NCBI GenBank assembly: GCA_033807695.1
Contig: CM066307.1
Coordinates: 2,790,001 to 2,854,000 of the forward strand
Reading direction: 5' to 3'
From: Daedaleopsis sinensis
Lineage: Eukaryota; Basidiomycota; Agaricomycetes; Polyporales; Polyporaceae
DNA: 64,000 nt
The notes under the pieces are model-generated. The model did no database searches. It saw only the letters and a program-made list of their open reading frames with translations, and was not told where the DNA came from. The translations under genes and the position numbers were made by a program. Positions 1 through 10,329 of the stretch are shown here, piece after piece; position 1 is the stretch's first letter; the number at the start of each line of letters is the position of its first letter.

Positions 1-2
1 AT

Positions 3-167
3 GTACGCGCGAAGGATGGACGTGTGTTGTTCATCACCGATCAAGGAGAACCTGCTTATCTTTCGGGGTCGTGGGCGCAACGGAAGGAGAGGGCGCGCGA
101 AGGCAAGCTGAGACGCAAGGTCAAGGGCAAGGGCAAAGCTGGTGTGTTATCATCTTATGTGTGTTAA
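3..167 (+). CDS. 3' end of an unidentified gene (cut by window edge)
   Basis: An open frame runs in from the left edge and stops with TAA at 165-167. The reading includes 'DGRVLFITDQGEPAYLSG', followed by a tail rich in Lys, Arg and Gly that ends near 'KVKGKGKAG'. It has the composition of a real C-terminus, with a folded stretch followed by a basic tail. I do not recognise the family. The gene body lies outside the window, so its function, length and introns cannot be judged. Confidence 0.4.
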   Translation, partial: VRAKDGRVLFITDQGEPAYLSGSWAQRKERAREGKLRRKVKGKGKAGVLSSYVC

Positions 168-705
168 TCGCAGTTTTCACTTAATGTCGCTACGCTTGTC
201 GCCTCAGTGTAGGTATCGTCCATATAGCGTCGTTTGAGATGTACCTTATGAATATGTGGCCCTGTAATGACATCTGCTTCCTCACCGAATCATAGACCAT
301 TTCGTTCATGCGATGCGAACGCCGAACATGACCAAAAGTTCCGAGTATACTTAAGTATGACATCGTTCGCCGCCAAGTCAAAATGGGGAGCAGGATGCAA
401 GTAGAGCTCTGCTGTGGGGTAGGTACTACATAGTAGAGTCCTAGTAGATGCACGTTGTGGGGAGCGGGCTGACTGAGCTCACCTTCACCGTCGACGCGCG
501 CACGCGAGGAGTACGCGAGGACGCTCAAAAACAGACGCGCTCTCGGCCAGCGGGCCGTTGACAACCGGTGGCCTGCGCCGCTGAGCTAGAGAGGCGCCTT
601 GGATGTGCGTCTTTGCATTCTACCGCGTTGTCTCAGGCCACCCGTCTACACCACACAGTGGTATACTACTGTCAGCAACCCACCCATTATTCAACTCCCT
701 TTGGA
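168..705. other. Intergenic stretch upstream of the SUN gene
   Basis: No convincing gene. Open frames on either strand lack domain-like sequence and plausible splice structure. The region should hold the promoter of the gene starting at 706, but I see no clear TATA box. Confidence 0.4.
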
Positions 706-1753
706 ATGGCCAGAGATGCGAGGAGTCCCGACAACCGTGATCTCGAAGATCCATACTATGGGGGTCATTTTGTTTTTGAGGAGAGGTCGCCGGCAGGTAT
801 GTTCCCTCTTCCCAGCTATACGTGTGAACTCATCGCAAGCAACAGTGCCCCGAGTGAGATTTCAGGACGTGAATGGACCGGCGAAAACTACATTTTCTCC
901 GGAGCTGTCTTCGCCGTTGCCCAATAAGTCTACAGTCCCCGGAGGGTGGTGGACTGCCTTCAGTATCTCGATCCCTCGTATGGTCATACTACTCCTCTTA
1001 TCCCTGGCTACCGCCTCTACTCCCCTTGTCCTCAATCGTAGCCCAGCATTCGCACGAGAGCTCCACCACAAGTTCTCTTCGTTGCACCGTTCAGTCTGCC
1101 ATCTATTCCACCCACCCCCAACCACTGACCGTGGCCGTTTGCCTCCCGATCTCGCCGACTATGTCGACATAGCAATCAACCGTGCAATGCTGAGACAGTA
1201 CAGTCCTCGCGACTATGCTCTTGCCATCGATGGTGCTCGCATCGTACCCGAGTTGACCTCAGGGGTCGAGAAGCTCACTACACCCCATCCTGCGCACGTT
1301 GTTCTTCGTGATAACCTACACAGCGGTCGTTGTTGGGAGTTCGATGTCTCAGGGCAGCTCGGAGTGGCCTTGTCTGACATAGTGCGGCCCTTGCAAGTCA
1401 CTATCGACCACATGCCCCAAGAGGTGGTAGCAGAGCCCGGCAGAACGCCGCGCAACATGCGACTTTGGGGCGCTCTGGATGGGCGTATCAACGAAGAACG
1501 GTACCGACGTCTGCTCTCTCTAGAGGCTCATATGGCATCCGACGGACCTCCAATTACTCAAGGCTATACCTTCGTCCCCCTCGCCAACCTCACATACGAC
1601 CTTGCCTCGCAGCACAGCCAAACGTTTCCTATCGACCCTCGCATCCACATCTACGAGCTCAACTTCGGCGTCCTCGTGCTCGAGATTATAGATAACTGGG
1701 GCGGCGACTGCACTTGCCTGTATCGTCTCCGAGTACACGGTGATATGCCGTAG
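706..1753 (+). CDS. SUN-domain protein (Sad1/UNC-84 type)
   Basis: Two exons, 706-796 and 846-1753, joined over a 49-nt intron (gtatgt...cag), give 332 residues. Residues about 73-93 are a strongly hydrophobic membrane span. Residues about 152-332 fit a SUN domain: it opens with 'DYALAIDGARIVPELTS', has the conserved 'VTIDHMP' strand, and ends with 'NWGGDCTCLYRLRVHG', matching the invariant Cys-hTyr-Arg-hArg-Val-His-Gly close of the family. SUN proteins sit in the inner nuclear membrane with the domain in the perinuclear space, where they bind KASH peptides and link nucleus to cytoskeleton. The nucleoplasmic N-terminus here is short (about 70 residues) and no long coiled coil is seen, so the protein is smaller than animal SUN1/2. 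The start at 706 is chosen because it gives an in-frame splice. Fungal SUN-like proteins can also sit in the ER. Confidence 0.85.
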
Positions 1754-2147
1754 GGTCTTCGGTGAGTCTCAATCATGCATATGTGGCTAGTAGTCTTACG
1801 TCAGTCCAACCGTAGTTGCAAACCGTACGCGTAAACGCTTAGCTGTCGCTACAATGTGAGTTTCGCATAGTGTACTAGCGCCGAATATACAAAGGACGCA
1901 TTTCTTAATGTGGTGATCCTTTACTCCACGTCTAAGAACTGTCAATCCCTTACGACCCAATGTTTGAGCTGAGCAAACGCAGTGCTAATCACAACCTTTG
2001 AATGCTTCTCCTTTCCAAGTAATCAAGTCATCATTACCTTTTGATGCTTGAGCGGGGGCCAATTGTCTTTCATTGCAGGTTCATGAGCTACAATGCGACC
2101 GTTCATAGTCTCAATAGCGATGCGCGTAGAGTGAGCAGTCCTGTCCG
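1754..2147. other. Intergenic stretch between SUN gene and 915-residue gene
   Basis: No gene recognised. It holds the 3' flank of the SUN gene and the upstream region of the next gene. Confidence 0.4.
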
Positions 2148-2154
2148 TATATAA
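2148..2154 (+). promoter_or_regulatory. TATA box
   Basis: TATATAA, followed by GGG. A pyrimidine-rich stretch (2190-2235) follows before the ATG at 2299. The spacing and the C/T-rich leader fit a fungal core promoter for the eight-exon gene downstream. Confidence 0.45.
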
Positions 2155-2298
2155 GGGACCTCGACGTCCGACGTCGAACGACACACAGTCTCCTCGCACC
2201 AACCACCCACATCCCGCCCCTCGCCACTTCACGCTTGTCTGATCCAGGTACGGCTATGGATATTATCCGTGCATGCACTCCCATGTGACTGACCCATC

Positions 2299-5200
2299 AT
2301 GCTCCACCTCAGCATGGAATATCCTCCAGGACAAGGCTCGCAGTACACGCAGCATGCGAGCCAGCACCCGGACGGTGGTGGTTCAAGTCGTACCTATATA
2401 CATGCTGGTGGACCCCCGATGCAACCACATGGTAACCCAGCCTATGGCGGGACTCCGAATCAGCCGGAATATAATCCGCCACTTGCAGAGCGACATGTCC
2501 GCTTCCAGGAAGGGCCTCAGCAGCAAGTCCCTCAGCAGCAGGCCAGCGTCCGCATGGGGTACGGAGCACAGTACAGCACTCCGTCTAAGCAGTCTCAGTT
2601 CTATCGCCCATCGTATCCTCAGGAACCTTCCCCCTTTGCACCGAACCCCAACGTCCACGTTCAATATCCTCAACATCAATACCCCCTTCCACACCCCTAT
2701 GGCTATGCTTATGGATACCGCTCAGAACACGCATACCCATACTCGTCAACTACACCGCAGCCCGGACCCTCTGCTACTTATGTCGATGGCTATCCGATAC
2801 GCTTGCAACCATATCAGCCACCAGCCCCGAACGCACCGCCAGTTCCGAATGCCCCACCATCTATGCACGCGCCGCCAATTGCGAACGCGCCGCCAGTTAT
2901 GTACGCACCTCTAGCTCCGGACCCGCAGAACCCGCCGCCTGCTTCAAACCCGCCGCCTGCTCCGAACCCGCCGCCTGCTCCGAACCCGCCGCCTGCTCCG
3001 AACCCGCCGCCACTTGCAAGTCAACCGCCGCGGCCACCACCAGTCTCGAACCCGCCGCACGTCGCTCCGTCGGCTTTTAACTCGGGGGTCGCGAGAACTC
3101 CCGGTAGATTACCACCACCAGATGGCGTAGTCCCTATCAAAGTAAATGTTGGCACCGACCCAGTGAGTCTCTCGCTCGTCATAGCTGCTTCCGAGTCAGC
3201 CTAATGCTCATCGTTTCGTAGAAAGCTGTGCTGGCACTTTGGTACTCCTTGACTGAGGCGGACCAACGTCGTCTCATCTGCATGTATCGGCAAGCGCAAG
3301 CAGTTGAAAAAGATCGCGATACGACAAATGACATGGATGTTGACGTGAGCCTGTTTTTCGTGTCCGTCGTGTTCAGTAGGCTCACTGACTTCATGATGAT
3401 AGCCGGCGTTTGTCATGGGCTCCGCTTCGGCCGGTGTGAAGAGTGGAAAGAGTAAGAGCAAGACTACCGCTAGCGGTCTACGCCGATCTACCCGCAATAA
3501 GACTGCTAGTACGGCGACATCACAGAAGAAGTACAAGACGACGGTAGAAGATGTCGAAGACTCCGTGAGTAGCCTACGACGGGCGGTTGGTCTGCTCATC
3601 TGACAATGCCTTAGGATACCGCTCCTCGCGCTCGCGATTCTTTTGCGACACCTGTAAGCTGACAACCTGTCCATGCCTGTACAAGTCTCGCTGACAACGT
3701 TGGCAGGTGGGAGAGTCAGGTCCTCGTGGGGCCTCCGGACAGCAAAGGTTTACGGCAGGACCGTCAACTCATCAACCAGGTACTCAAGCAGCCACCGGTA
3801 ACAGTGCGCATATTGCGGTTATCATGCTAGAGGCCCTCCACCAACTTGGGGAGCGCATGGGCCAGTTAGAGTGAGTTCGATCATACTATCGCACCCTCTA
3901 GCTCTGACGTCTGCTAGGGAAACGATCGCGAACATGGGGACTAGGCCGCAAGATGACCAACGTCGGGGCAAGTCTGCCACTCGTAGGTCGGCTGCTGATG
4001 AACAAACAGAAAGGGAGGATGAGAGCGAGAACGGGGATGAGGACGAAGGTGACGGCGGTGATGATTGGGAACAGGACGAGGATGAAACCGTTGAAGATTA
4101 CGACCAGCCTGCAATCGACGAGGCTATCACAAAGCAGAAGGAGGCGGACCGTCCCCATCTTCTTCACTTGGCCGTAAGTCCCACAGCGTGATTGATTTGC
4201 TTAGAGTACTAATTCCTGTCCTGACATAGCGATGCATCCGCTACCACCTGAAGCATAAATTGCTTAAGTTCAAGAACATTCGATCCCTCCCCGTGAAGTT
4301 TCCCACTCTCACACTAGAGGAGGTTAAGATGTACGAGAAATTTGTCGGGGATTACTTCGCCCTCCACGATTTCCGCATCGACTTCATCCGGGAGTGGAAG
4401 CGGTTTCATTTCAACGAGGAAGCACGAGCCTACTTCATTCAGCACTTCTTCGAGACGCTACAGGGCGGTTCTTATCAAGATCCGAAGATACCCCAACGCT
4501 TCCTGACCGAGGAATGGGTTGGGAAGCTTCTCGATATACATATGGTTCACTTACGCTCAGAGTTCAAGAAGTACGCTGTCCCTATGACCGATAAAGCTCT
4601 TGCCAAGGAGCGGAAGAAGATCTTGGCTCGCAGGCGCTCCTCCCGTCAGCAAACTGTAAGTGAAGCGTTCATATATGTCGCACTGTCATCCAACTCACGA
4701 TGTGCTCCTAGACCTTGAGGATCCGCCGACATGTCATCAACCTCCATGGCCTTGAGAAACACCATATGCTGTTCAACAAGATGAAGCCTTGCCACATGAG
4801 CGGCAATGAGCCTGAGCACGACGAGTCACCCGACGAGAGGCAAGCACATCCTCGGACGTTCATCATTGTCGACGCTGCCTGGCAAAGCCAGGAGCTGGTG
4901 ACATTCCTCCGCACTCTTGATGAATGGCATTTGCTCGACTGGCGGCACCCTATCGGTAACTCACTTCCTAGCGGAAACCAACCTCGGATTCGCATCGTCC
5001 GGGAGGGCACCACACCTCGTAACTCAGCAGCACCCATCGGCTTGTGGAAGAACTGTTACGATCAGGCTTGGTTGGCCAGGCAGGCGCCCCACGTTCGTGG
5101 CAAACTTCGCATCATCAACAAGCCCTACGATTTCACCCTACCCCAGTGGGAAGAGGTTCCAGACGACGTCAAGGAAAAGGTCAAGTTGCAGGCTAAGGCC

Positions 5201-5425
5201 AAGAAGACGGCTGCAAAAGGGGCGAAGAAGAAGGGGGCTACGACGCCGAAGGCAACCCAATCTAAGGGCGGGAAGAAAACTCAAGCGGCCGACGCAAAGG
5301 GCAAGGGGAAGGCACGTGCTGAGGAAGGAATCAACGACGTCGAGGACGAGGACACGGAGGAGGACCGGGACGAGGTTGAGGAGCACGAAGACGAGTACGA
5401 CTACGATGACGACAGAGATTTCTGA
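2299..5425 (+). CDS. Unknown 915-residue protein, eight exons
   Basis: Exons 2299-3162, 3222-3344, 3403-3564, 3615-3653, 3707-3870, 3918-4173, 4230-4655 and 4712-5425 join in frame with canonical GT...AG ends and introns of 47-59 nt, giving 915 residues without a stop. Residues 1-288 are rich in Pro, Gln, Tyr and Asn, with an 18-bp tandem repeat (NPPPAP units, residues about 211-238). A Lys/Arg-rich stretch and a strongly acidic stretch (Glu/Asp, exon 6) follow. Residues 537-820 look folded ('FVGDYFALHDFRIDF', 'HFNEEARAYFIQHFFETLQGG'), then a Lys/Ala-rich and acidic tail closes the protein. I recognise no catalytic motif or named domain; it resembles fungus-specific hypothetical proteins. Charged low-complexity ends around a folded centre suggest a nuclear protein, but that is inference. 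The ATG at 2314 is an alternative start. Confidence 0.75.
2929..3011 (+). repeat. 18-bp tandem repeat inside coding exon
   Basis: Units starting with AACCCGCCGCCTGCTCCG recur at 2929, 2947, 2965, 2983 and 3001, each coding Asn-Pro-Pro-Pro-Ala-Pro/Ser. Because 18 is a multiple of 3, copy-number change would keep the frame. Confidence 0.85.
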
Positions 5426-5551
5426 TAAGTTGACGGTAGTGCCCATTGGATGCGGTATTGTATACACTATACACTGATTTGTCTAAATGCAGCATGTTCC
5501 ACTCGTAGGCTATCCAGAAGTCCCGCAGCAGCAACCCTTAACAACATACCG

Positions 5552-6060
5552 GTAGCTCTTTTATATCGCGTCCGCGCTGAGCTCGAGGCCCGCCAACCGA
5601 GTGCCCAGGTGAGCGTAGGGGTGCACATGAGGGGTCCTCGCGCGCGCCGCGGCGGCTCGTGTGAGCATCAGCGCGTACGCAGGCGAGCATCGGCGCATAC
5701 ACAAGGGACTCCTTGCGCACACGCCGGTAGCTCTTTGGCATACGGCCGTGTCCGTGCTGAGCTCGAGCGCGGACGACTGGGTGCTGAGGCGAGCATCAGC
5801 GCGTACGCAAGGACTCCTTGCGCACACGCCGGTAGCTCTGTAGCTCTTTGGCAGACGGCCGTGTCCGTGCTGAGCTCGAGCGCGGACGACTGGGTGCTGA
5901 GGCGAGCGTCGGTGCGTACACAAGGACTCCTTGCGCACACCCCGGTAGCTCTTTGGCAGACGGCCGTGTCCGTGCTGAGCTCGAGCGCGGCTGACTGTGC
6001 GCGCCTTGTGCTCGAGTGTGTGCATAAGGAGCTCTTACACGCTCGCCCAGAGCTTGAGTG
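5552..6060. repeat. GC-rich minisatellite, units of about 105-113 bp
   Basis: A block starting CTCTTTGGCA recurs at 5731, 5844 and 5949, containing CCGTGTCCGTGCTGAGCTCG and CTCCTTGCGCACAC. A more diverged unit starts near 5552. Parts of the motif (GAGCATC, GCGTACATAAGGA) continue to about 6100. The frames that cross it are artefacts of the repeat. Confidence 0.8.
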
Positions 6061-6889
6061 AGCATCGACGCGTACATAAGGACCCCTTGCGAGAGTTCTT
6101 TGGCACAAGTTGAGTACCCGGACAAACCCTTAGCTTGGCCGGGTACTCAACCGAGCATCTTGAGGGAGTGCACGTACTGCGCAATGGGCCTTTGCGTGCA
6201 CGCCGGCAGCTCCTTGGTGCATGGCGGAGTCCGAGTGTGTACCGTGTGGGCCGTAGCTCTTCGGTCCACACGCGCATCAGAGCGCACCTGGAGCACCAGC
6301 GGGAGAGATGTCGAGCTCTACCAATAGCATGCGTTAGTACACGACTTGAGCTCGCCTGAGCGCGGAATGGTAAACCGGTGAGCTCACCTTGTGAACCCGA
6401 CCGAGCACACTTTCACTTTGAGTCCATGCTCCACGGAGAACAGACGGCGTGCCTGGCGAGCTCCTGACAAGAAATTCCATTAGTCAAAGGCCATTTAACA
6501 TATCCTCTCGTTGGACAGGCATGTTGCTGACCTATGAAATTTCCGCGAGTGGAAAATTATAAGGACATTTTACCTGTCCTTTGAACTTTGAACCTATGGA
6601 CATGTTAACTATCCGACCTTTGGACATGAAATATATCGAACCAATGTCATACGGTTGACCGCACGAAGGAAATTCATAGACCATTCAATGGACAGGCTGT
6701 GCATGACCGTCGCGAGGACAGTCAAAGGAGATTTTACATTCCAAACGCCTATCCGAATGAAATCCAGCGTTAGGTCGGCGTTACGTATCCCACAATCGGA
6801 CATTGAATCAGGAAATTGTAAGGACATTTTAACACTCCGGCCATTGCACATCCGTGTCGATGTCATGGAACATGACAAATGTTCCATAA
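6061..6889. other. Non-coding DNA with scattered GGACAT-type motifs
   Basis: No gene. From about 6480 the base composition becomes AT-richer, and short words such as GGACAT, TTTGGACA and ATGGACA recur irregularly. A longer match, AAGGACATTTTA, is present at about 6563 and again near 6822. It may be an old repeat or element remnant; no clean termini are seen. Confidence 0.35.
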
Positions 6890-8493
6890 ATGGCTTACGA
6901 CTGTTCTAGCGACCGGATTTCAGCCCTTGCCCGCCGTGTGGCAGTTCAAGAGCGAAGAGACAGTGTTCAAGTCTGGAGTGAGAACCTCGCTCGGCTATTA
7001 GACCAAAGCCAGATGTTAGGCGAGGTCGCATACCCTCCGCATGTCAATCGGTCGTCTTTCTGGGCTGCCCTGAAATGTTGCATACGTGTACACCATTGCA
7101 AAGTGTCGGAGCAGAACAAGAGAGTTGGCCGTCACATATACTGCAGGGGCCTTCGGCAATATTCAACGCCTTTCCCCATTTTGCAGCACTCAGTTTATTG
7201 TTGCAGACTTGTTTCGCTGTTGAAGTTGGACCTCAGCCTGTAATAGGCAGCTATGTCCTATCTCACTCAACTCCGTCAAGATGCAGAAAGGTACCGTGAG
7301 TACATGAAATATGTTTTGGATTAAACAATGTACCCATCTCCTGACAGAGAAGCTGCTGCAAGACCATATGGAAAGCTTGGTGGATAAAGTCCCTTATCAA
7401 CAACTGGCTAGCATGGAGCAGGTACTTCAGATCTTTGGGACCTCAAGATTCTTCTGCTCATCGTTCTTGCAGATGGATAACCCCTCAACCATGGCCGAGC
7501 TGTGCGAAAGGAACAATGGGAGGACGATGCTACTCACTTATCCAAGGAGGGGGGAAGATGAGATTGAGGAAGTCATCTTAAAGGTTCAGGGATACTTGCT
7601 GGACTATAAGCTTCCACCGATTCGCCGCACAGAGTGAGTCTTCACTGCATACCTTGTGATCAACAAACCTTGAGCTGTAAATACTGCCAGCATTCCCCGG
7701 AATGCAAAACATGTCATTGAGATGAAGCAACACGTCACTTTGACCGGTCTTGGGGCTTCACGTTTCGATCAAGCCGTTCGTGGTGTGGGTGCTGTGTACC
7801 AAATGTTCAATGCAGAGCTCCATCGACGTGGATGTGAGCTTCGGCCGACACCAAGCAATGCAAACCATCTAGCCCTCGACTTCTCTAACCGATACTTCAC
7901 ATCAATCATAGCTGCAGACGGGGAGCCGCCCATCGATCATGGCACCATAGACCCCTTAGATGTGGTCTCTCCTCTCCTTCGTGGCGAGGTACACATTTTA
8001 GAGAATGTTGTTGAGTACTGGATGCAATCAGAGAACCAGCCGTGAGTGCATTCAAAGAGCTATACAACTTCCTACCTCTGATGCAATGGGACATTTAGGC
8101 ACACCTACTCAGTCATCAAGCCAGAGATGCTATACCATAGCAACATGGTGGAGGTCCAGGTGGCATTTCATGCCGTCCGAGTCGGTCGCCAAGAGTATCT
8201 GTTCCTTCCAAAGCTAAGGATCTGTTTGTTGAACCGAGTAGCGGAACATGTGAGTGGTAGATCTTGCATAATTTCAACTGAGACCCTCTACTCAAGCTTA
8301 TGTGGCTCAGGAATATAATGCAGCTGCTATTCGAGCTCTCAGTAACCGCGTTGTGTTGCCTCTCAAGAAGATCAAGCGCAAGGTGGGATGTCACTCGAGT
8401 GATGACTCTCAGGCAGAAGAGAGTGCACGGCAGAACGAGATGAAGCGGCTCTGCATCACACCGACAGCTGATGCAGATTGCCCCATGTCTTAG
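6890..8493 (+). CDS. Spliced gene of unknown function, 5' part uncertain
   Basis: The 3' half is clear. Coding blocks end with 'LDYKLPPIRRTE' (donor at 7635), resume after the acceptor near 7691 through 'KQHVTLTGLGASRFDQ' to 'YWMQSENQP' (donor near 8042), then 'HTYSVIKPEMLYHSNMVE' to 'LLNRVAEH' (donor near 8250), and finish with a basic exon ending at TAG 8491-8493. The block at 7347-7635 may hold a further intron (7421-7471). Upstream, the frame starting at 6890 ('ALARRVAVQERRDS') and a second frame from about 7075 cannot be joined cleanly, so the 5' end is either frameshifted or spliced in a way I cannot resolve. No named domain is recognised; it looks like a basidiomycete-specific protein. 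Confidence 0.45.
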
Positions 8494-8633
8494 AGATGGT
8501 GCAGCCGTCAGCATAGCTTGTGCAGTAGAATATTCAATCAATCTAATATGTCATCAACTTTCTTATGCTACTACAACAACTCGAAATCAAATAAGCCTTA
8601 GTACAACACTTAAGCTTAGACATTCTTGGCTCT

Positions 8634-8671
8634 CCCCTTTCCCTTTCCCTTTCCCTTGCCTTTGCCTTTCT
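8634..8671. repeat. CCCTTT hexamer repeat
   Basis: Several CCCTTT units with CCTTTG variants. On the minus strand they read as alternating Gly-Lys, at the end of the pseudogene next to it. Confidence 0.8.
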
Positions 8672-8673
8672 CT

Positions 8674-10320
8674 CTACTCCTCACCGCCCTTGCCCTTTGC
8701 ATTCGATGTCTCCAACTTTTCCAAGTCGTCCATGCTACTCTCACCTGCACGACACTGCCTTTGATACTTACATAGGAGATGCTCCACCATGATACCATCA
8801 AACGTGATTAACTTCTTCTCATCGGCCGTCAACTCCTGGTTAAGAAACACATACACCTGTTTGAACGCAACGATGGTGTCGGCCTCCGACGATGATGGAC
8901 CACAGTGAGGAGAGAGTACTGTGAGATAGTGTCGAGAGCCGAGGTTGTTTGAGTGGATGACGCTTCCGAGGTCGTCCAAGGTAGGTTGAGCGACCTTCCC
9001 TCCGTAGACAAGGTCTGCGGTCAGGAGGTACGCTGTCAACACGCCGAACAGCGGGAGGATCTTCACAACGTTGCGCTTGCCAGGTGAGCTGGCAATCTTC
9101 TTGCTGGACTGCAGCCACTCCAGGCAGGAACGTCTCCCACAACTCTTCGCTGTCGAAGAACGGAGAGATTTGATTGAGACTGGTGACACGCTGCCACTGG
9201 GCGGAACCGTAGCAGGTCATGTTGACCATCCATGCAATGGAGTCTGTTGTGCCGTCATAGCCGCCGTCATCCAAGAAGGTGTTCCACGCAGCAAGGTTCT
9301 CGAAGTATCCGAAGTGTGAGATTTTGATGAAGAGCTGGTGAGTCGAAGAGATATGGGGATATCGCTTGGCTAGCAAAAGCCCCTGGTGCGTTGACAAGAG
9401 CTGAGTGGAAAGAACCGCCTTTTCCAGTGAGGATGCGGCGTGAAGGGGCGTGTTCGCGAAACGGGAGATAGTGGTCGGGATGAGGTGACGAACGAACAAG
9501 AGCAGGGAGTGCAAAGAGCGAGAAGGAATGCTCTTGTCGTTGGGCACAACAGATGGACCAGGTGCAATAGATGCATCAGGCGGCGAAGAAACTGCGGTCT
9601 GCCGACGATAAAGAAATGAGGGTGATCGCGGGAGGGACTGGACAGCCGTTGTCGACCTGCAGTTGTTTGGCCACAAGGGAGTTGAACCGCTGCATGGCTG
9701 GACTACAGTCGTTGATGAGGTTCGAGATGGTTTGAAGAACTTCGGCTTCGAAGCTTTGCGGCTGACTAGCTGGACATGAGCGCAGGGCGGTGAGGAAGTC
9801 ATCGAGCATGGAGATCTTCAAAGATTGATGCCTAGTCGTGCAAATACCGAGAACACGAGTCTTGATGTTCTGGTGGACCCAGAAAGAGAAGGACATCGAC
9901 GTTCCCGAGGGTTGTGACCACGTATGCGACGAAGTATGCAGCCAGAAGTTGGGTGTTGGAAGGGAATGATAGCCAGGAGCGGATGATTCGAATAACCTCT
10001 GCCGTCAGCTGTTGCACAATATCGTCAGCAGATGTGGAGACGATATGGTTCCAGGGGACATGTGCAGTTTGAGCGACATTTATGTTCGGAAGGTAACGAG
10101 ATGCGTTAAGATCGCCGGCTGTGCGCTGAGACCAGAGAGCATACACGTCGACAACCAGCTTGGTGAGCCAATTCGAGTCATGCAGGACCTCAGTACCCCG
10201 GTGTAGGGCCAAGACAACTGCACGCGCTTGAACAACACAGTCCTGCGTGAGCCACATCCAGGCAGCGGCGTTAGAGACCATCAGTCTTCTACTTGTGGAG
10301 AAGTGGGCCAGGTCTGGCAC
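8674..10320 (-). pseudogene. Degraded gene of unknown function
   Basis: Read on the minus strand from an ATG at 10320, coding-like sequence runs through at least four frames: 'RLMVSNAAAWMWLTQDCVV' (10320 downward), 'SLKISMLDDFLTALRSCPA' (about 9820), 'HFGYFENLAAWNTFLDDGG' (about 9310) and 'RNVVKILPLFGVLTAYLL' (about 9080 down to the stop at 8674). The breaks near 9840 and 9110 do not show good splice sites, and the last one looks like a plain frameshift. The text reads like one helical protein of about 500 residues. I recognise no family. It could be a spliced gene with unusual junctions, but decay is more likely. Confidence 0.45.
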
Positions 10321-10329
10321 GATACGATT

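Noticed and set aside
5552..6125. Several open frames of 60-200 codons on both strands
   Set aside because: They follow the minisatellite unit and exist in several frames at once; repeat by-products.
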